A stretch of 64,000 nucleotides of DNA from Paralvinella palmiformis (taxonomy: Eukaryota > Annelida > Polychaeta > Terebellida > Alvinellidae), in the NCBI GenBank assembly GCA_025642065.1, contig JAODUP010000187.1:1-64000 (forward strand), in the 5' to 3' direction. Made by a program: the position numbers and the translations under genes. The notes below the pieces were generated by a model. It saw only the letters and a list, made by a program, of their open reading frames with translations. It was not told the DNA's origin and did not search any database. This document shows positions 10,375 to 24,400 of the stretch, piece after piece; positions within the stretch are counted from its first letter, which is position 1, and each line of letters begins with the position of its first letter.

Positions 10375-11640
10375 CTGGTCATAAAATTCCAGATTCAACC
10401 ATCTGATTCAGGGTCCAGGCAAACTTTCCCAAGAAAAATAGGTCAGAAGGTGAGAGGGGTATCCGAAACACACAAAAGATGGCTATGGCAATGTCACATA
10501 CGCTAGCGCAATGTTGCATACACATTCGCATATCGTGTATGTGGAATCTCAGCTTTACCACAAATTGTTTCGCAAGCTGACAGTGTGGATGCCTGATGGG
10601 CGAGTATTTTAAATTAAATGGCTATTGGTCCAGCACATTTCCATTTTTCATGACATATAAAATGCGTCTACTGCCAGGAACTCTCACAATACCCCGAGGG
10701 TGCTCAGTGCCAGACAGAGCCAGAAAAATATATTTTCAGTCAGTTTCTCCATGGCAAGTAGATTGGAAATAGACTTGCCCAACAAATGTTCACCTGATCC
10801 AAAATTATCATTTATTTTTAATCTGCTATATTTCACCTGCCTACACATAAACATGTATTTGCAATAAAAATTGACAAATAGAGATGCTTGATAAAAAACG
10901 CTTATTCAGCGAAGCCCAATGCTGCTTTGCTGAAATATCACTCTCATTATATAAATAAAATTACCAAGACCGTGTATCCAGTAAACTGCAATGAATACAG
11001 CTTTTAATCTGTGACACCATTTAAATAGGCAGTGTGTGGTCTTGAGCCGAGATTCCATACACGCTGTAGAGTCTGCGTTATGCGAATCCGACAAAATTGG
11101 GAAAACATGTTAACATACCTATGTGATTTCCAAATGCGACAAAATGGACCACTCGATGTAACGATTGGTGCGAATCGGCCAGTTGAATCTATATTTTTAT
11201 GATGTGTGTCGTAACATTCTGGATTCAACCGTCCGATTTGAGTGTCCAGCTAGGCTTTCCCAAGAAAAATAGGTCACATGGATACTGCAATGTTGCATAC
11301 CGCATATATAGAATCGCAGTTTTAAGCCAAAATATGCGAATCCAACAAAAAATGGAAAACATGGAAGTGTACGAGCATGATTCTATTAATCTGTGTGAGA
11401 CTGCATATGCGACAAAATGGATGGTTGATTCCAGAATTTTACCACAGCATCATAAAATTCAACCGTCCGATTTGAATGTCCAGGCAGACTTTCCCAAGAA
11501 AATTCTGTAAGAAGGTGAGAGGGGTGTCCGAAAAGCATAGATACTGCAATATTGCATACACATGCAGCATATGTGGAATCTCAGCTTTAGGCATAGCAGG
11601 CACTCACAGCTAGCTTTGCATAACAGATTATAGGATGCAG
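10375..11640. mobile_element. Cluster of a non-coding repeat family (family M4)
   Basis: Related blocks recur at about 10375-10560, 11000-11330 and 11440-11610 in both orientations. They share a TTCAACCGTCCGATTT-like segment, TTTCCCAAGAAAAATAGGTC, GGTGAGAGGGGTGTCCG and GTGGAATCTCAGCTTTA. An inverted relative, including the same TTGCCCAACAAA border, lies at 41.8-42.5 kb. There is no coding capacity. This is probably a non-autonomous DNA element with internal duplications. Confidence 0.65.
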
Positions 11641-11694
11641 CCGGAAAAATAATTACTATAATTAGTTTGCTAATCAGGCATACACACACATATT

Positions 11695-11810
11695 TGGCGA
11701 ATTTTCATCGTTAGAGGATCTTTAATGTCTCCTTTTTAAAAATTAATTCAGTGGAGACAGCAGTGACATTTATCGTGGTCAGTCACCCACAAGGTACTGT
11801 GTTGCTTGCA
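11695..11810 (-). mobile_element. Fragment of SINE family 2
   Basis: The segment around TTCAGTGGAGACAGCAGTGAC and GTGGTCAGTCACCCAC matches the body of the SINE copies at 33531-33896 and 35863-36167. The tRNA-like head is missing or too diverged to see. Confidence 0.6.
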
Positions 11811-11999
11811 CAAATACTTCGGTTTAGGGTTAGGCAGATAGTGCTGGAGCTTTAGTAAATTCGTAAGTTGTCCGGTAGCCAGCAGTGTTAAATTCTACTA
11901 GATATTCGGGAATGTGCGCAGTTGAAGTGTCGGATAGCTATTTTGATGTACGTCCAGGTCCGGACCTTTTGATAAGAAATGAGGGCTATATAATCTCCT

Positions 12000-12954
12000 A
12001 CAACTTTTTTAATACCCTGAGGTAATATGCTTTAAATGTGTAATGTTTATAAAAGTAATCCAAATTTCCAATATAATAATCATGAACTCTTCCTTGTATG
12101 TTAGATATAAGGAAATAACCCTAATTACTATTGAGTAGTCATTATGGCTTCCTCAAATCAGAAATTGTTTGGCTGGAAGGAAAAAAGGCACGTGTTCTGA
12201 CCTCAGATGGCACAAGGTTTGTGTGGCCATCAAGATCCCAATCAAGTCAGGTCGGAGATTCTTTGGCTTAGCCATCCTTTTGACCTTATCTGCCTCATTA
12301 CTCATAGAATAAATCGAACCACTAGTGATTTTACATAGTATTTAATACCGACATGTATCACATCCAAACATCATTCATACACATACAGTAACAGAAAATT
12401 TTACAAAACTATTCCCATACCCCCAGTACTAGTACTCAACCTCACATGCCAGCTAATGTTTACAAAGAATAATGATCAGAAGTTGGTCCCTCCTATTAAT
12501 CAGTGCTTCCTACATGCTGTCATGCCACAGTCATGTATGAAGAATCATCTCGGCACTCGTCAATTCATTGACATAAATCTGATAACTTTTGTTGAAACAA
12601 TCTTCTTAAGGAATTTCACTATATGGTTTTCTGGCTGTATGGATCAACTATAATATTCGTAAATACGGTTTTGTTCCAAAAATACATGTTAGACACCTGA
12701 TTATATTGTTATAACCGTGTAATACAAACCGCTTGTGGTAACTGTAAGTGACATAAGATTTCAAGAGCATCTGGTCTGTGTCTGGCTTAAAAATGGCAGT
12801 GCCCATTGACCATTATTAGTCAATTAACCAGTACTTTGAACTGAATGATTTAATATGTGGTTTATCATGTTCATATTTGGACATCAGTTATAATTTGTGT
12901 TAGCATATTTACGTTAGTCCGGAAAATTTGAAATGACGTGAACTGTTCATTTAA
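12000..12954. mobile_element. Inverted-repeat DNA element, family M3, copy 1
   Basis: Shares long stretches, such as TTTCAAGAGCATCTGGTCTG and CTTTGAACTG..TTTAATATGTGG, with a copy at 21.9-22.6 kb and an inverted copy at 47999-48762. The right end, AACTGTTCATTTAA, is the family terminus. The left boundary is approximate. There is no open frame of note. Confidence 0.65.
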
Positions 12955-13800
12955 TACCAATCTATTGTTATCTCATATCTCAATATATATATTTATCTAT
13001 AGTTGCTCAGTAGATAGATCTATTGTCTGTGGATGTGTTTAGTGTAGGACATTTAAATTTTGGTCATCATGGAAAACTGATTAAAAAATGCATAATCAGC
13101 CTTTGAAACTAAATTTGTCTTTTGAAACAGAAGTTCGGCATCTGCAAAAGTCCATGTGTTTTCCATCTTTAATAAGGTCATAATACAAGGCTTTACACCA
13201 TTTAGCAACAACTAACATTGATGCACATATTTACAAAAGACACCACATGACAGTTATGTCACACAAAACTGATATGTTGCTTATTTTTATAATGTCTACA
13301 TCAGCATATCATTATTTCAAGATATGCAACTTATAAGGAATGACCTACCTTGAGTTCTCTGCATGATTTTGCTTTGCGCAAGTCTTTTAGACCTGAATAT
13401 TCCCGAATGACCCACCCAAGATAGCAAATTGAGATCATGCAATTTAACATGATTTTTCCTACAGCCTTCTATAATAACCTTGTTATATTTGAGAATTGTA
13501 GCCCTCAATTTCACCATTTATCAGTAGTGTCTTCCAGTTTCTGAGGGTTTGGGTGAGACCTCCCCCCATATTACTAGTAGCTGGATGCAGGAATAAATAG
13601 GTCAAAGATCATATCATTAGTCAGTTGGGTTTATGTACGTCACTAGCACGTTGTGAGGTTGGTATTTGTCTTCTTTGCACTTGGATAAAAACCCTACTGA
13701 AGCAATTTATATACTTACAGTTATATTTCATACATCATTGTAGAGCAACCTCAATAACCATGGGTTGACATTAAATTTTAACCTTAACCTGCCATGTAAG

Positions 13801-14762
13801 CAGGGCTCGACATTAACCTTTTTGGCCACTTGTCACGTCACACTTCATTTTTGCTTGTCCAGAAAAAATCACTTGTCCGAGAACTGGGCAGGTTGCCTAG
13901 CTACAGGTTTTGAAGAATACGTCCACTTAGCAATAACGTTTCTTTGCTTCGTATTTCTTTTTGTGATATAGAACGTCCCTTTGCAGTTTTCTTTTCTGGA
14001 ATTATGAAATGACATCTTGGATCATTTCCATAATTTGAGTCATTACTAAATTGTACTATATAATTCCTTGAGCAAAGTATGAAAACAGTTAATATGTTAT
14101 ATGGAATCCATATTTATGTCATAATATTAACATAATATGGAAAAAAACACAGTGATCAAACAAATAAACAGGAAAAAGACAGAAATCCACCTTATAAACA
14201 AGACCATATGCTTTTATTTACTTTAAACAAAGACAACTGGCCAATCAGAGAGAGTTTTTGAGTTGCATGACGATCATAATGCAAATGGCTGTTTACCAGC
14301 CAAGATCACCACCTCAACAAAATCTCTCCCATCCTACAAGCATGGTTCTTATAGTTATATTCAGTAAATATTTATAAATATGACATCTGAAATGGTTACA
14401 ACAGTACATTTTAGCATTATTTCAGATCAGGAAACTATCGGCTGATAAATATTTGTTGTTTATCATGACTCATTTTCTGCTGAAAATTAGTCCAAAATCC
14501 AGTCTACAACTTGGAACAGGCTTTTTAGTGATCTTTGTTGAAGTATCGGCATGGGTGTTTTAAACTATGATACTTTTTTCACCATGACTCCAAAACAGCG
14601 GAAAATCATTCTACAGAAAACATACTTTTGATGATTCTTAGACACTAAGAACCATAAAAAATATGACTTGACATAGTGGACAACCAAGCAAGTGGTTTTA
14701 CTTGTCCAATTACGTAGTTTGGTTGTCCCAGACAGGCAAACAACTGTTAATGTCAAGCCCTG
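13801..14762. mobile_element. 962-bp inverted-repeat DNA element (hAT-like ends), family M1
   Basis: The ends are CAGGGCTCGACATTAAC (13801-13817) and, on the other strand, CAGGGCTTGACATTAAC, matching at 16 of 17 bases. CAGGG-type ends are common in hAT elements. An interior block (about 14070-14495) recurs at 45465-45895. No transposase frame is present and no clear 8-bp target duplication remains, so this is an old non-autonomous copy. Confidence 0.75.
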
Positions 14763-15450
14763 GTTAGGCAAGTTAATTTAGAAATAAGTTTGACAAAAAA
14801 TTGCTATATATCTGGAACTGTTGCACTAGGTTTTATGTTAGCCAGCTGCGTGATGTCTTCTGTGAAGAAAGTTGTGAATCATTGCATCTCCTCTTGCTGA
14901 AATTGCACTGGCACATGTCAGTGAGCTACATGTTTTACCAGACTAGATGACTATCTGAGTATTCTGTTTTATTGACCAATATTTAAAATGTACAAATTCA
15001 TGGGACAATCTGAAATAAATGTTCGAATCATTATCACTTAAGTTGTTGCCATGTTGGACAACTGACAGTAGCTTTTATATTGTCTTTTTTACTTCACAAG
15101 TGTTAATGTCAATCCCTAATAACAACTATTATATCTTTAATGATGGCCTCAGATCAATTTAACAGTATTTCTTCCTAACTGTGTTCATTATCTGTTTTCT
15201 GCTGTGACTTTCTTTCTCACTATGCTTCTCTCTTTGCTGTATTATATTGCTGATATGTCTGTTACCTCGAGTGAATCTTCAGGTTTCGGCCTTTACTTCT
15301 AACCTAGTACGACATCATTAAGTACATCCACATCTTTTGCTGGCCAATGAAAAAAAAACATGCCATTTTTAAAATTGAACTAAGTCATGTTTATTTTCCT
15401 ACGAAATATTTCTTAGTGGAATACTGAAGAGAGAAGGATTCCAATAGACA

Positions 15451-18400
15451 ATGGAGGTGACAGAGAGTAACTTACAGACATTAGCGGGTTATCTACAGAA
15501 GACGCTCTCCCCAGATCCTACAGAGAGAAGAGGAGGTAAGATTGTTGGTGATGTTTTAGTAATTCTTTAGAAGTAGAAAACCAACTGGCTTCTCATGGCT
15601 AGTCGAGAAATTATAATAATATATCATTAAAGTGAATCTATTATTGAATCTTTCTGTATCAGATCAATCACTCATTATCAATAAACAGTTTCGTTCTGTT
15701 ATCTCTCGTTTAAAAAAAAATTGCATCATTATCGATAATACAGAGAATTTGGGATACTTAATCCATTGGACCAGGATATTCTGAAATATTACTGGCCCCG
15801 AGTTTGGCTTCTTTATCGAAAAGGACAGAACCACTAAATTTTAAACCGTATTCTCCCAACAACTAGCTCTTCGCTTAGATACTCAGTTCTGGGTTATATG
15901 TTATAGGTGTGGCTAATTCAGATGTTAAACAGTGTTCTCATTCAGTTAAAAGTGAACCTTACTTGGTGTATCTGTATTCCACTTTTTATAACTTAACTGT
16001 TTATAGAATGAGCTTGTTTAGACTTCTTTGAGGTTGAGCATATACAAAGTCAGCTGTATGCATTTCATATATTGTTAGGTACATCTACAAGTGTGTATTA
16101 ATCATAAATTAATTTCACTATTTGACATTGTCTTTTTATAATGTAACGGATACTTTAATGTAATATGCTAGTGATTTAATATTTCTTTTCAGAGATTCAG
16201 CCCATGTTTAGAGATTTAGACAACCTAATGTTTAATAAAACATGATGCTAACTTCATTTCAGCCGAGAAATTCTTGGAGTCAGTAGAGGGAAACCAGAAC
16301 TATCCGATACTATTGCTACATCTGATGGACAAAGATGGTGTTGATATTCATGTCCGGATTAGTGCTGCCATTATGTTCAAGAATTACATTAAAAGGAACT
16401 GGAGAGTTGTATGTTACTATTGTGTGGTGTTTCTTCTATAAAATTTATATAATTTAGACTTTTTGTTCAGAAAGTAAATTTGTGTGAATTACCTTTAGCA
16501 TGTTATAATGTTTTGTTATTGTAGTTGGAAGATGTGGGAGATAGGATTCACCCTCAAGACAGAGACACCATAAAACAAACTATTGTAGCACTGATGTTGA
16601 AAAGTCCTGAACAGATACAAAAACAGGTATCACACTATATGTGGTTTACTGTTGGGTTAATTAATGTTGTCTGAAAATATATACTGTATATACTCGCGTA
16701 TAAGTCGACCCGGCAGATAAGTCAGGGTAAATTTTTGACCCTGTAATTCTTTCCTCAGCTTTATGCTCATCATATAAGTCTAGATCAACTATTGGCTTAA
16801 AATCCCTCAAAATCCGAATCATTGTCATCATTCATTTCAAACTTGTGGTTTCAGCAAGTGCGTCCTAAATGTATCAATATCAATTTCTTCACCGGCAGCG
16901 CTACACATGCACACACAGATTTTACTTTGATATTATAACTAATAAACAAGCTTGTCACACCAAACTTGCCTGATTGTAACTTTAACTGGCAATCATTATT
17001 AATTAATTGTTTCATAGCAAGTGGCGAGCAAGGTTTGCAATGTGAACAGTGATTTGTATATTATGGCTAATCATCTGGAGATACCAGTAGTTAACAGCTC
17101 GTGACTATCAAGCATTATTACATAAAGACTGACATGTTTGTGAGATCCAAATAACAGTTTGGTGAAAATTAATCGTAATTTATTGAATAAGACTAGTAGT
17201 CAGAGATGTGACCTGATTGTAACTTCAATAGACCGATCCAGGTGAAATGCGTTGCATCGGTTACCAACTGCGGTCTCGTGTTAGAAGCAGCTATAGCGCC
17301 TACTGTTAGACTGAGACTAGTATTGGATATTATCCAATGATTGAGCGGACTGATCTTTCCAGATGAATGACAGCTAAGCTTTCGTTATTCATGTTTATTC
17401 GTAAGGGATTTCTTTTAGCATAGATTTCAATGGATTACATAAATGGTTTTAAAATTAAACTCTTAGCTGAATGTAAATAGATTTTAATGAACACTTTTTA
17501 ATATTTAATGTCTAGATGTAAACGACAATTTCAAGTTTTGGAAATATTATTTTTACTTGTAACTGGGAACCAATCGTATATGTATCATGTCTATATTATT
17601 AAAACTTTTTTATTACATTAAAATATTAGCATCCTTGACATTTACACGTAGTAAACATTGCACGAATGGCTAATTCGGAAAATAAAACAATTCACTTTCA
17701 GTACAAGATATCATGCATAAATACCAATGTTACAATAATAAAATGTGATCATTAACTTATCCATTCACATCGTCATGTCAGATGGCAAAACTTCTAAAAA
17801 ACAATAAGTTTGAACTAGATAGGCCAGACCATGACAGCCAAGCAAATCGTGCTAAATGTTACTTAGTTTAGTGGCATAAATCTATTGGATGAAGTTAATG
17901 CCATTCCTATTAAATGCAAAATTATGATCTGAAGATCACATACCCTTAATGGACTATAAATAAAATCCAAATATAGCTGGTAAATAGCCTAAATACAACT
18001 TTTCAGTAAGACATTTATCGACCACTACATGTGTAAATCGTGCAACACAGTGATTCTTAGACTTCTAACCTAAAACTGTAGAGTGAAATTCAGCTGGATG
18101 GTGGCAACATGGGTAATTGAATTGGTCTATTGGCAAGTGTTATTAATTCATTGTTTCACAGCACATCTGGAGGTACTGGTAGGTAAAAGTGTGATTATCA
18201 AGTATTATTACATAAAGACTGGCATATTTGTGAGATCCAAATAACAATTTGGTGAAAATTAATTGTTATTTATTGAATAATAATTGATTAATAGGCAGCG
18301 ATGTGATGATTTTATTTGGGTTGAATCCTATAGTGTCGTGTGTCAAGGATGGCCGAAAACATCTTTCCTTCAGCTGGTAGGAAATATGACACGTATAAGT

Positions 18401-21400
18401 TGAGGTGCTTCTGGGAACTCGCTTTTCCCTATCCAAAACATTTCCTTGTACACGAGTATATACAGTATACATATATATTTTTAAATAAGAAGGCTAAGTT
18501 ATGTTATATCATGAATAGGATTTGTACTTGTCAGATATCCTTAGTATGCCATGATAACAATGATCTGCTTCCAGCTTAGTGACAGCATCAGTATCATAGG
18601 ACGAGAAGACTTCCCTGATAAATGGCCAGGTTTGCTTCAGGAAATGATTACGAAAATAGATAGTGGTGATTTTCATGTTATCAATGGGGTCCTTAGAACA
18701 GCACATTCTATCTTCAAAAGGTATTTTTTGGTAAAACAGAGCTCTAAGAATCTAGTTAATCTCAGTGAGATAAAATGATAGTAAATGTATGTTAAATTGT
18801 GATTTTTAACTGTTAAAGATTTTATTTAAAATTTCTGTATTATATTGTTAGGCGAATTGTTTTTAAAATGTTATGTTATCTTGTTACATTTGTCCAGACA
18901 CATATACAGATGTGTGTTACCACGCATTTACGTACCTAAATTCCTGTGTTTCAGGTATCGCCATGAATTTAAATCTCAGAAACTTTGGGCTGAAATTAAG
19001 TTTGTGTTGGACAACTTCGCAGCTCCACTGACACAACTGTTTAATGTTAGTAAGAGTGTATTTGTTTTTCTTTGTTGATTATATTATTTTTACCGTTATA
19101 CTGGTCAGTGACTGATTCATCGACATCATACGTACTTATTTGTAGGCCACCATGGATCTCGCCAGTAAACATGCCAGTGATCCAAATGCCCTCAAAGTCA
19201 TTTTCAGTTCACTGGTCCTTATCTGCAAAATATTCTACTCGCTCAACTTTCAGGTAAGGATTGCAATATTTAATAGTTCATTAATTTAAACTAAATAGTA
19301 AGTTAAGTAGGTGTTTTTGGTGTCTGTAATGTTTTAGAATAAACTTCTCTACCATAATAAATACCATTTTGTTAATTGTTAAATAGTATCTTCTGTATAA
19401 TATTGTACTGATGGTTATATTAGATTGTAATTATTAGGTATTTGTTGGAAGTAATCTTGTGCTCTTGAATCTGTGTTCATTGACAGGATCTGCCAGAGTT
19501 CTTTGAAGATAATATGGCTACATGGATGGCTCATTTCCATACATTACTTACTACTGATAATAAACTTTTACAAACCCAGGTACTGTATATAAAGAAACCT
19601 ATGCACAATGATATGATATGTGATTATATATAATGTATAGGGTGTTGCGGTAGTGTGTTGGACCACAGATCACTACTACCTGTGTTTGAATCTCGGTGTG
19701 GGCATATCTGAAGATTGTTTCGGAGGTCGCTTGGCCCATTTAGCCTACGATGTGCACAAAAGTGGCCGTAAAAAATCAATCATCACCTGTTGATCACTTT
19801 TTTAAAAGTAATGATAAATGCCTAGATGCCAAAGTAAGTTTCATAGTCATGTGAACCTCTTTGAACATGGACATTTCATTCTGAAGAAATTTTGTTGTCC
19901 AGGATGAAATATTTTTTGTATGCATGATTTATGAAAATGCTGTCGTGTTGTGTAATTTCCGTTTACGATACTATTTTGCAGACAAAATGCCTTGACCTCT
20001 CGTAAATAAATTGATTAGCAAGAACCAAGTACTGTAGGGCCTGGCCATTAAGCCGAGACTTTGTGTCAACATTTTGACCCTTATTTTGGGGGGTCGGCTT
20101 AATGGCCGGTGCTATTTCAGTGTCAAGAAATCCATTCGTTGAGAGAAAACTTTTCAGTGAGTTAGCAGCCGTCTAGACGCTAGTGACCTAGGTCCTAGTC
20201 TAGATCTAGATCAGTAGATGCAAACGGACATCAATCGTTATTTTGATTTAAACCCATGCAGTCATGGAGTGAAAATAGAAGTGAAACAAGTTGATGATAA
20301 TTATACATGGCTTTATAATGAAAATCAATATTTATAAGTAGAATTATCTGATTTTTGTAATTATGAATAAACGTTGTTTGAGTCAGTAGCACATTTCACG
20401 AAGGCAGAGCTGGTAACAAGACAACTCGTACCCAAGACATCCCGTACCCAAGAGCGTTGTATCTCATTCATTCGGCAGCACAGACATTAGGATGTCCCCA
20501 TATACATATTTTGTATGGCATATTTATATTAATAACAGGATAATTACTGATTAATTTATTTATTTTCAATAGAGAGTTATAGTTACTAACTGACCTCATA
20601 TACCGGTAATTTACAACTACATTGTCTTGGTTATTGCCGCGTTAGTGACCAAAATGTACCATCAAAGGCTCAGTAGTAATTGACAATATGTTTAATTACT
20701 TCTAAGTCATTAAGTCACTTCATATACAGTTTATTGAATGTTTAATCACGCCGTTAATTTAAGTTTGAGGTCCTACGTATCCGCTAACAGTTTGCGTAAA
20801 CGATGGTTATAATTTGCCTTGATCTATTGACAGTATACAAAACACATTGGTATGAATAACGAATTATGAAAACTAAATTATTTTCTGTGTTCAAAACGTC
20901 ACCTGGGCTGGAAATACTACAAGGAAAAGTTCAGATTTTTAGGTCGACTTATTGGACAGTAACACCATAAATCATTATATTTTAGGCTTAATGGCCGGGA
21001 CCTATGTACAAAAGCATGGATTCTTTAAAATATTGTTGTGTTAACAAGCCTCATTGGGCATATATTTTAAGATACAAAATAATGATGTGCATAAAATGAT
21101 AAAACAATATTCTCATTGTGTCAGAATTATGATTTAGTTAATAACTGAATTAATGTTTGTCTAGAGTCCCACAGTTACAACTTTATGATAATTCGTTTTA
21201 GACAATATTGGTGAAGAATTATTATTTTTAGGGAAGGTAGTAGTCTAGACTATCTAGTTTTATCATTCTGAAATTTAATGTTCAAACACTGTTTGTTTTG
21301 CAATTTAAGGATGAAGATGAACCTGGCTTATTGGAGCAGGTCAAGTCTCAGATATGTGATAACATTGCAATGTATGCCCAGAAATATGATGAAGAGTTTC

Positions 21401-24400
21401 AGCAACATCTTCCCATCTTTGTGACTGATGTTTGGAATCTCTTAATTAATACTGGTCCAAGTGTGAAATATGATCTAGTAGGTGACCAATTTTTATAATG
21501 CTAGTTAATTATAACTATATTTTCTGTTGTGCTAGCAGTGTAAATTTTAAATAATTTTTTTTAACATTTATAATAAAAATTTTTTTGTTCACATAACAAT
21601 ATTAGTAATCTTAATATGTTAATTCTATCATTTTCATAACAAAGTATTTTTAATACATTTCAGTTGGTGAGTAATGCTATCCAATTTTTGGCATCAGTGG
21701 CAGAACGACCTGGTTATAAACATCTGTTCGAAGATCCATCCACTTTGGCAAGCATCTGTGAGAAAGTCATTGTACCTAACATGGAATTCAGAGGTATGTA
21801 GACAAAGTATGTTATGGTTTAATCCCATGATTTTCTAGGTGATTATTTATTAATGGAATTATATTAACTGTCAGATAATATTGCTTAAATATTTAATGCA
21901 CTAATAATCACAAATTCTACCTTATATCATAGTTATAAACAATAATCCTAATTAACCTTAATGTAGCTATTACGGCTTTCTTGAGTGCGAAATTGTAAGG
22001 TGGTAAGGAAAAAAGTCGGGTGGCACAAGTATCATGTAATCACGTAGACTTAGATCAAGTCCGGTCACAGTTGCTCGGATGTAGCTATCATTGTTACCTT
22101 ACCTCTCCCTGTGCTCAACCAAACTACTAACTGAAGCTCTCGTCGGTTCATTTACATAAATTTGACAGCTTGATAGGTACTTCATTTTACAAGAGTACAA
22201 AACAATCTTCATATGGAATTTAATTGTATAGTTTTCTTTAGCCATTTCAGTAACTAACAAGGCTGTTTGGATCAACTATACTGTAATCTTTGTAAATATG
22301 CTTTTATTCCCAAATTACATGTTTGACTGATCCCTGTTTACATTGTCCTGAGTAATAAAAACAGCTTGTATTAAGTGGCATCAAATTTCAAGAGCATCTG
22401 GTCTGTGTCTGGCTTGAAAATGGCGGCGTCTACAGACAAATTATAGTCAATTCACCAAAACTTTGAACTGGATTATTTAATATGTGGTTGTTCGTGTTCA
22501 TATTTTGACATTATTTATAATTTATTCGAGCATATTTGTATTAGTCCAGATAATTTGAAATAAAGATAACTTCTTCTTTTAAATTGCTTAATCGTGAAAT
22601 CTAGTAGATTATTTATGATAATATTTACAAACATTTTAAGCAAAAGTAAAACTGGAAACAATTATCTTGGTAAAGCAACACTTAAAACTAGTTTTAAACT
22701 AGAATGATCTCCAGTATAATAGTTTTTATTCTTAATGCAAGCTTCAGTATTTTTTTTTAATTATCTTGCTCAGGATTTAATTCAGAAAACTTCCACTATA
22801 TTGTATTTTTATAAAAGAGCCTATTTTTAGAAGAAGAAAAAAAATGTCCACATTTTATTTTATAATTATGAGTCGTGAGTAGAAGTGATAACGGCTATAC
22901 CAAGTGATATAGATTCTGGTGGATTAAGAAACAAATATATTTTGTGTAATCAAGTGTTACTGTAAAATTAATTTTACTATCAACAGATGCTGATGAAGAA
23001 GCATTTAGTGATAATCCAGAAGAGTATATCAGGCGAGACATTGAAGGCTCAGGTATTGCACAAGTTAAATTTATTTCCGAAGAATATTCTTTTTATATTG
23101 TGAAGTTTTTGCAATATAGTAATTTACTGCATGAACTTTGTTGTGAAATATTATTTTGCTAATTAAAATATATTATATTAAATTCCCAGTTTAATTACTC
23201 TCGTAGATATTGATACACGTCGTCGGGCTGCTTGTGACTTGGTTAGAGCATTATGTAAATCATTTGAAGGGCCGGTTATAGAGAACTTCTCGCGTTATGT
23301 ACAAGCTATGCTTCAGGTATGTAGGATTAAACTATGCCCTCGTTGTACTGTGTGCTGTTTGTTGTAACTGAATATTTACAATGTTGATATTTACAATGCT
23401 GATAATGTATAAATTTTATCCCGTTTAGGAATACACAAAGAATCCAGCACAGAATTGGAAAAACAAAGATGCCGCTATATACTTGGTGACATCTTTAGCT
23501 GCTAAGGGACAGACGCAAAAGGTTTGTGTTATAAACTAGTTACACATCACTTATAGTAGAGTGTTTGGTGTAAAACTTTGGTGTTGTTCGACTGTTTCAA
23601 TGGAAATATAATTACAATAAGGCCTTATTTGCATAACTGGATAGGAACGTATTACGTTGTCTTTGTGTAGAATCGTTCTTTAATTATTTGTCATGTAAAC
23701 GATCATTAATGAAAAAGGAATTATCTTTCTTTCATTTAGTAGAGTCTGAAGAACTCTTCAGTCTTATGACTGTTTTATTTGTTTTATGTATTTATAGCAA
23801 GGTGTAACCAAAACTAGTGAATTAGTAAACATACTGGATTTCTTCAATGGCCATATAGCACCAGACCTGCAGTCTCCAAATAGTGAGTGTGAAATTAGCT
23901 CATGTTGGAAATCAATTCAGTTATGAATGATTAATGATGTTGCCTTTGACAGTGATTATTGGTATATTTAGTATATAGTTTCAAGCAGACCTACAGTGTG
24001 CAAGTGAGAGACTTGAATACTGTTTAATATGACTATATCAGTATTTACATAAAAAATATTTTGTGCATGCTGTTTTGGCTTGATCAATTTATTGTATTTT
24101 CATCAAATTCTGTTTCATGATACAAACTAACAGATCTGATGGCTCATATACAATAGCTGATTGGGGAAATCTGAGCAAATCTATAATTCATATCAATTCA
24201 GTTGTTTACAAATACAAAATAAATAATTAACTTGATACTAAAACAAGTAATAGGTAAACAAGACGATAAATCAAACTTGCCGCAGACTTTCAAAATAGAC
24301 AACAAATATATTTCAGGGAGAACGTGTATGCCAAGATGTTCAGTCCTCTCTGTTAGTAGACAGAAAATAGTAAAATATCTCTTATTATTAATATTATTAT

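Larger units (their letters stand above)
7887..15416. other. Repeat-rich region upstream of CSE1L
   Basis: No further protein gene is supportable here. It holds a possible CSE1L leader exon (8190-8260), a SINE (9208-9398), ends of inverted-repeat elements near 9440-9595, a multi-copy element at 10375-11640, a SINE fragment at 11695-11810 and larger DNA elements at 12000-12954 and 13801-14762, listed separately. The remaining sequence (for example 8270-9190, 9600-10370 and 12960-13790) is AT-rich and shows nothing I can name. Confidence 0.55.

Noticed and set aside
18340..18579. Transposase N-terminus (RKYDTYKL resembling HTH starts)
   Set aside because: The match is very short, and the frame points outward across the element end into CSE1L exon 4, which is a different frame.
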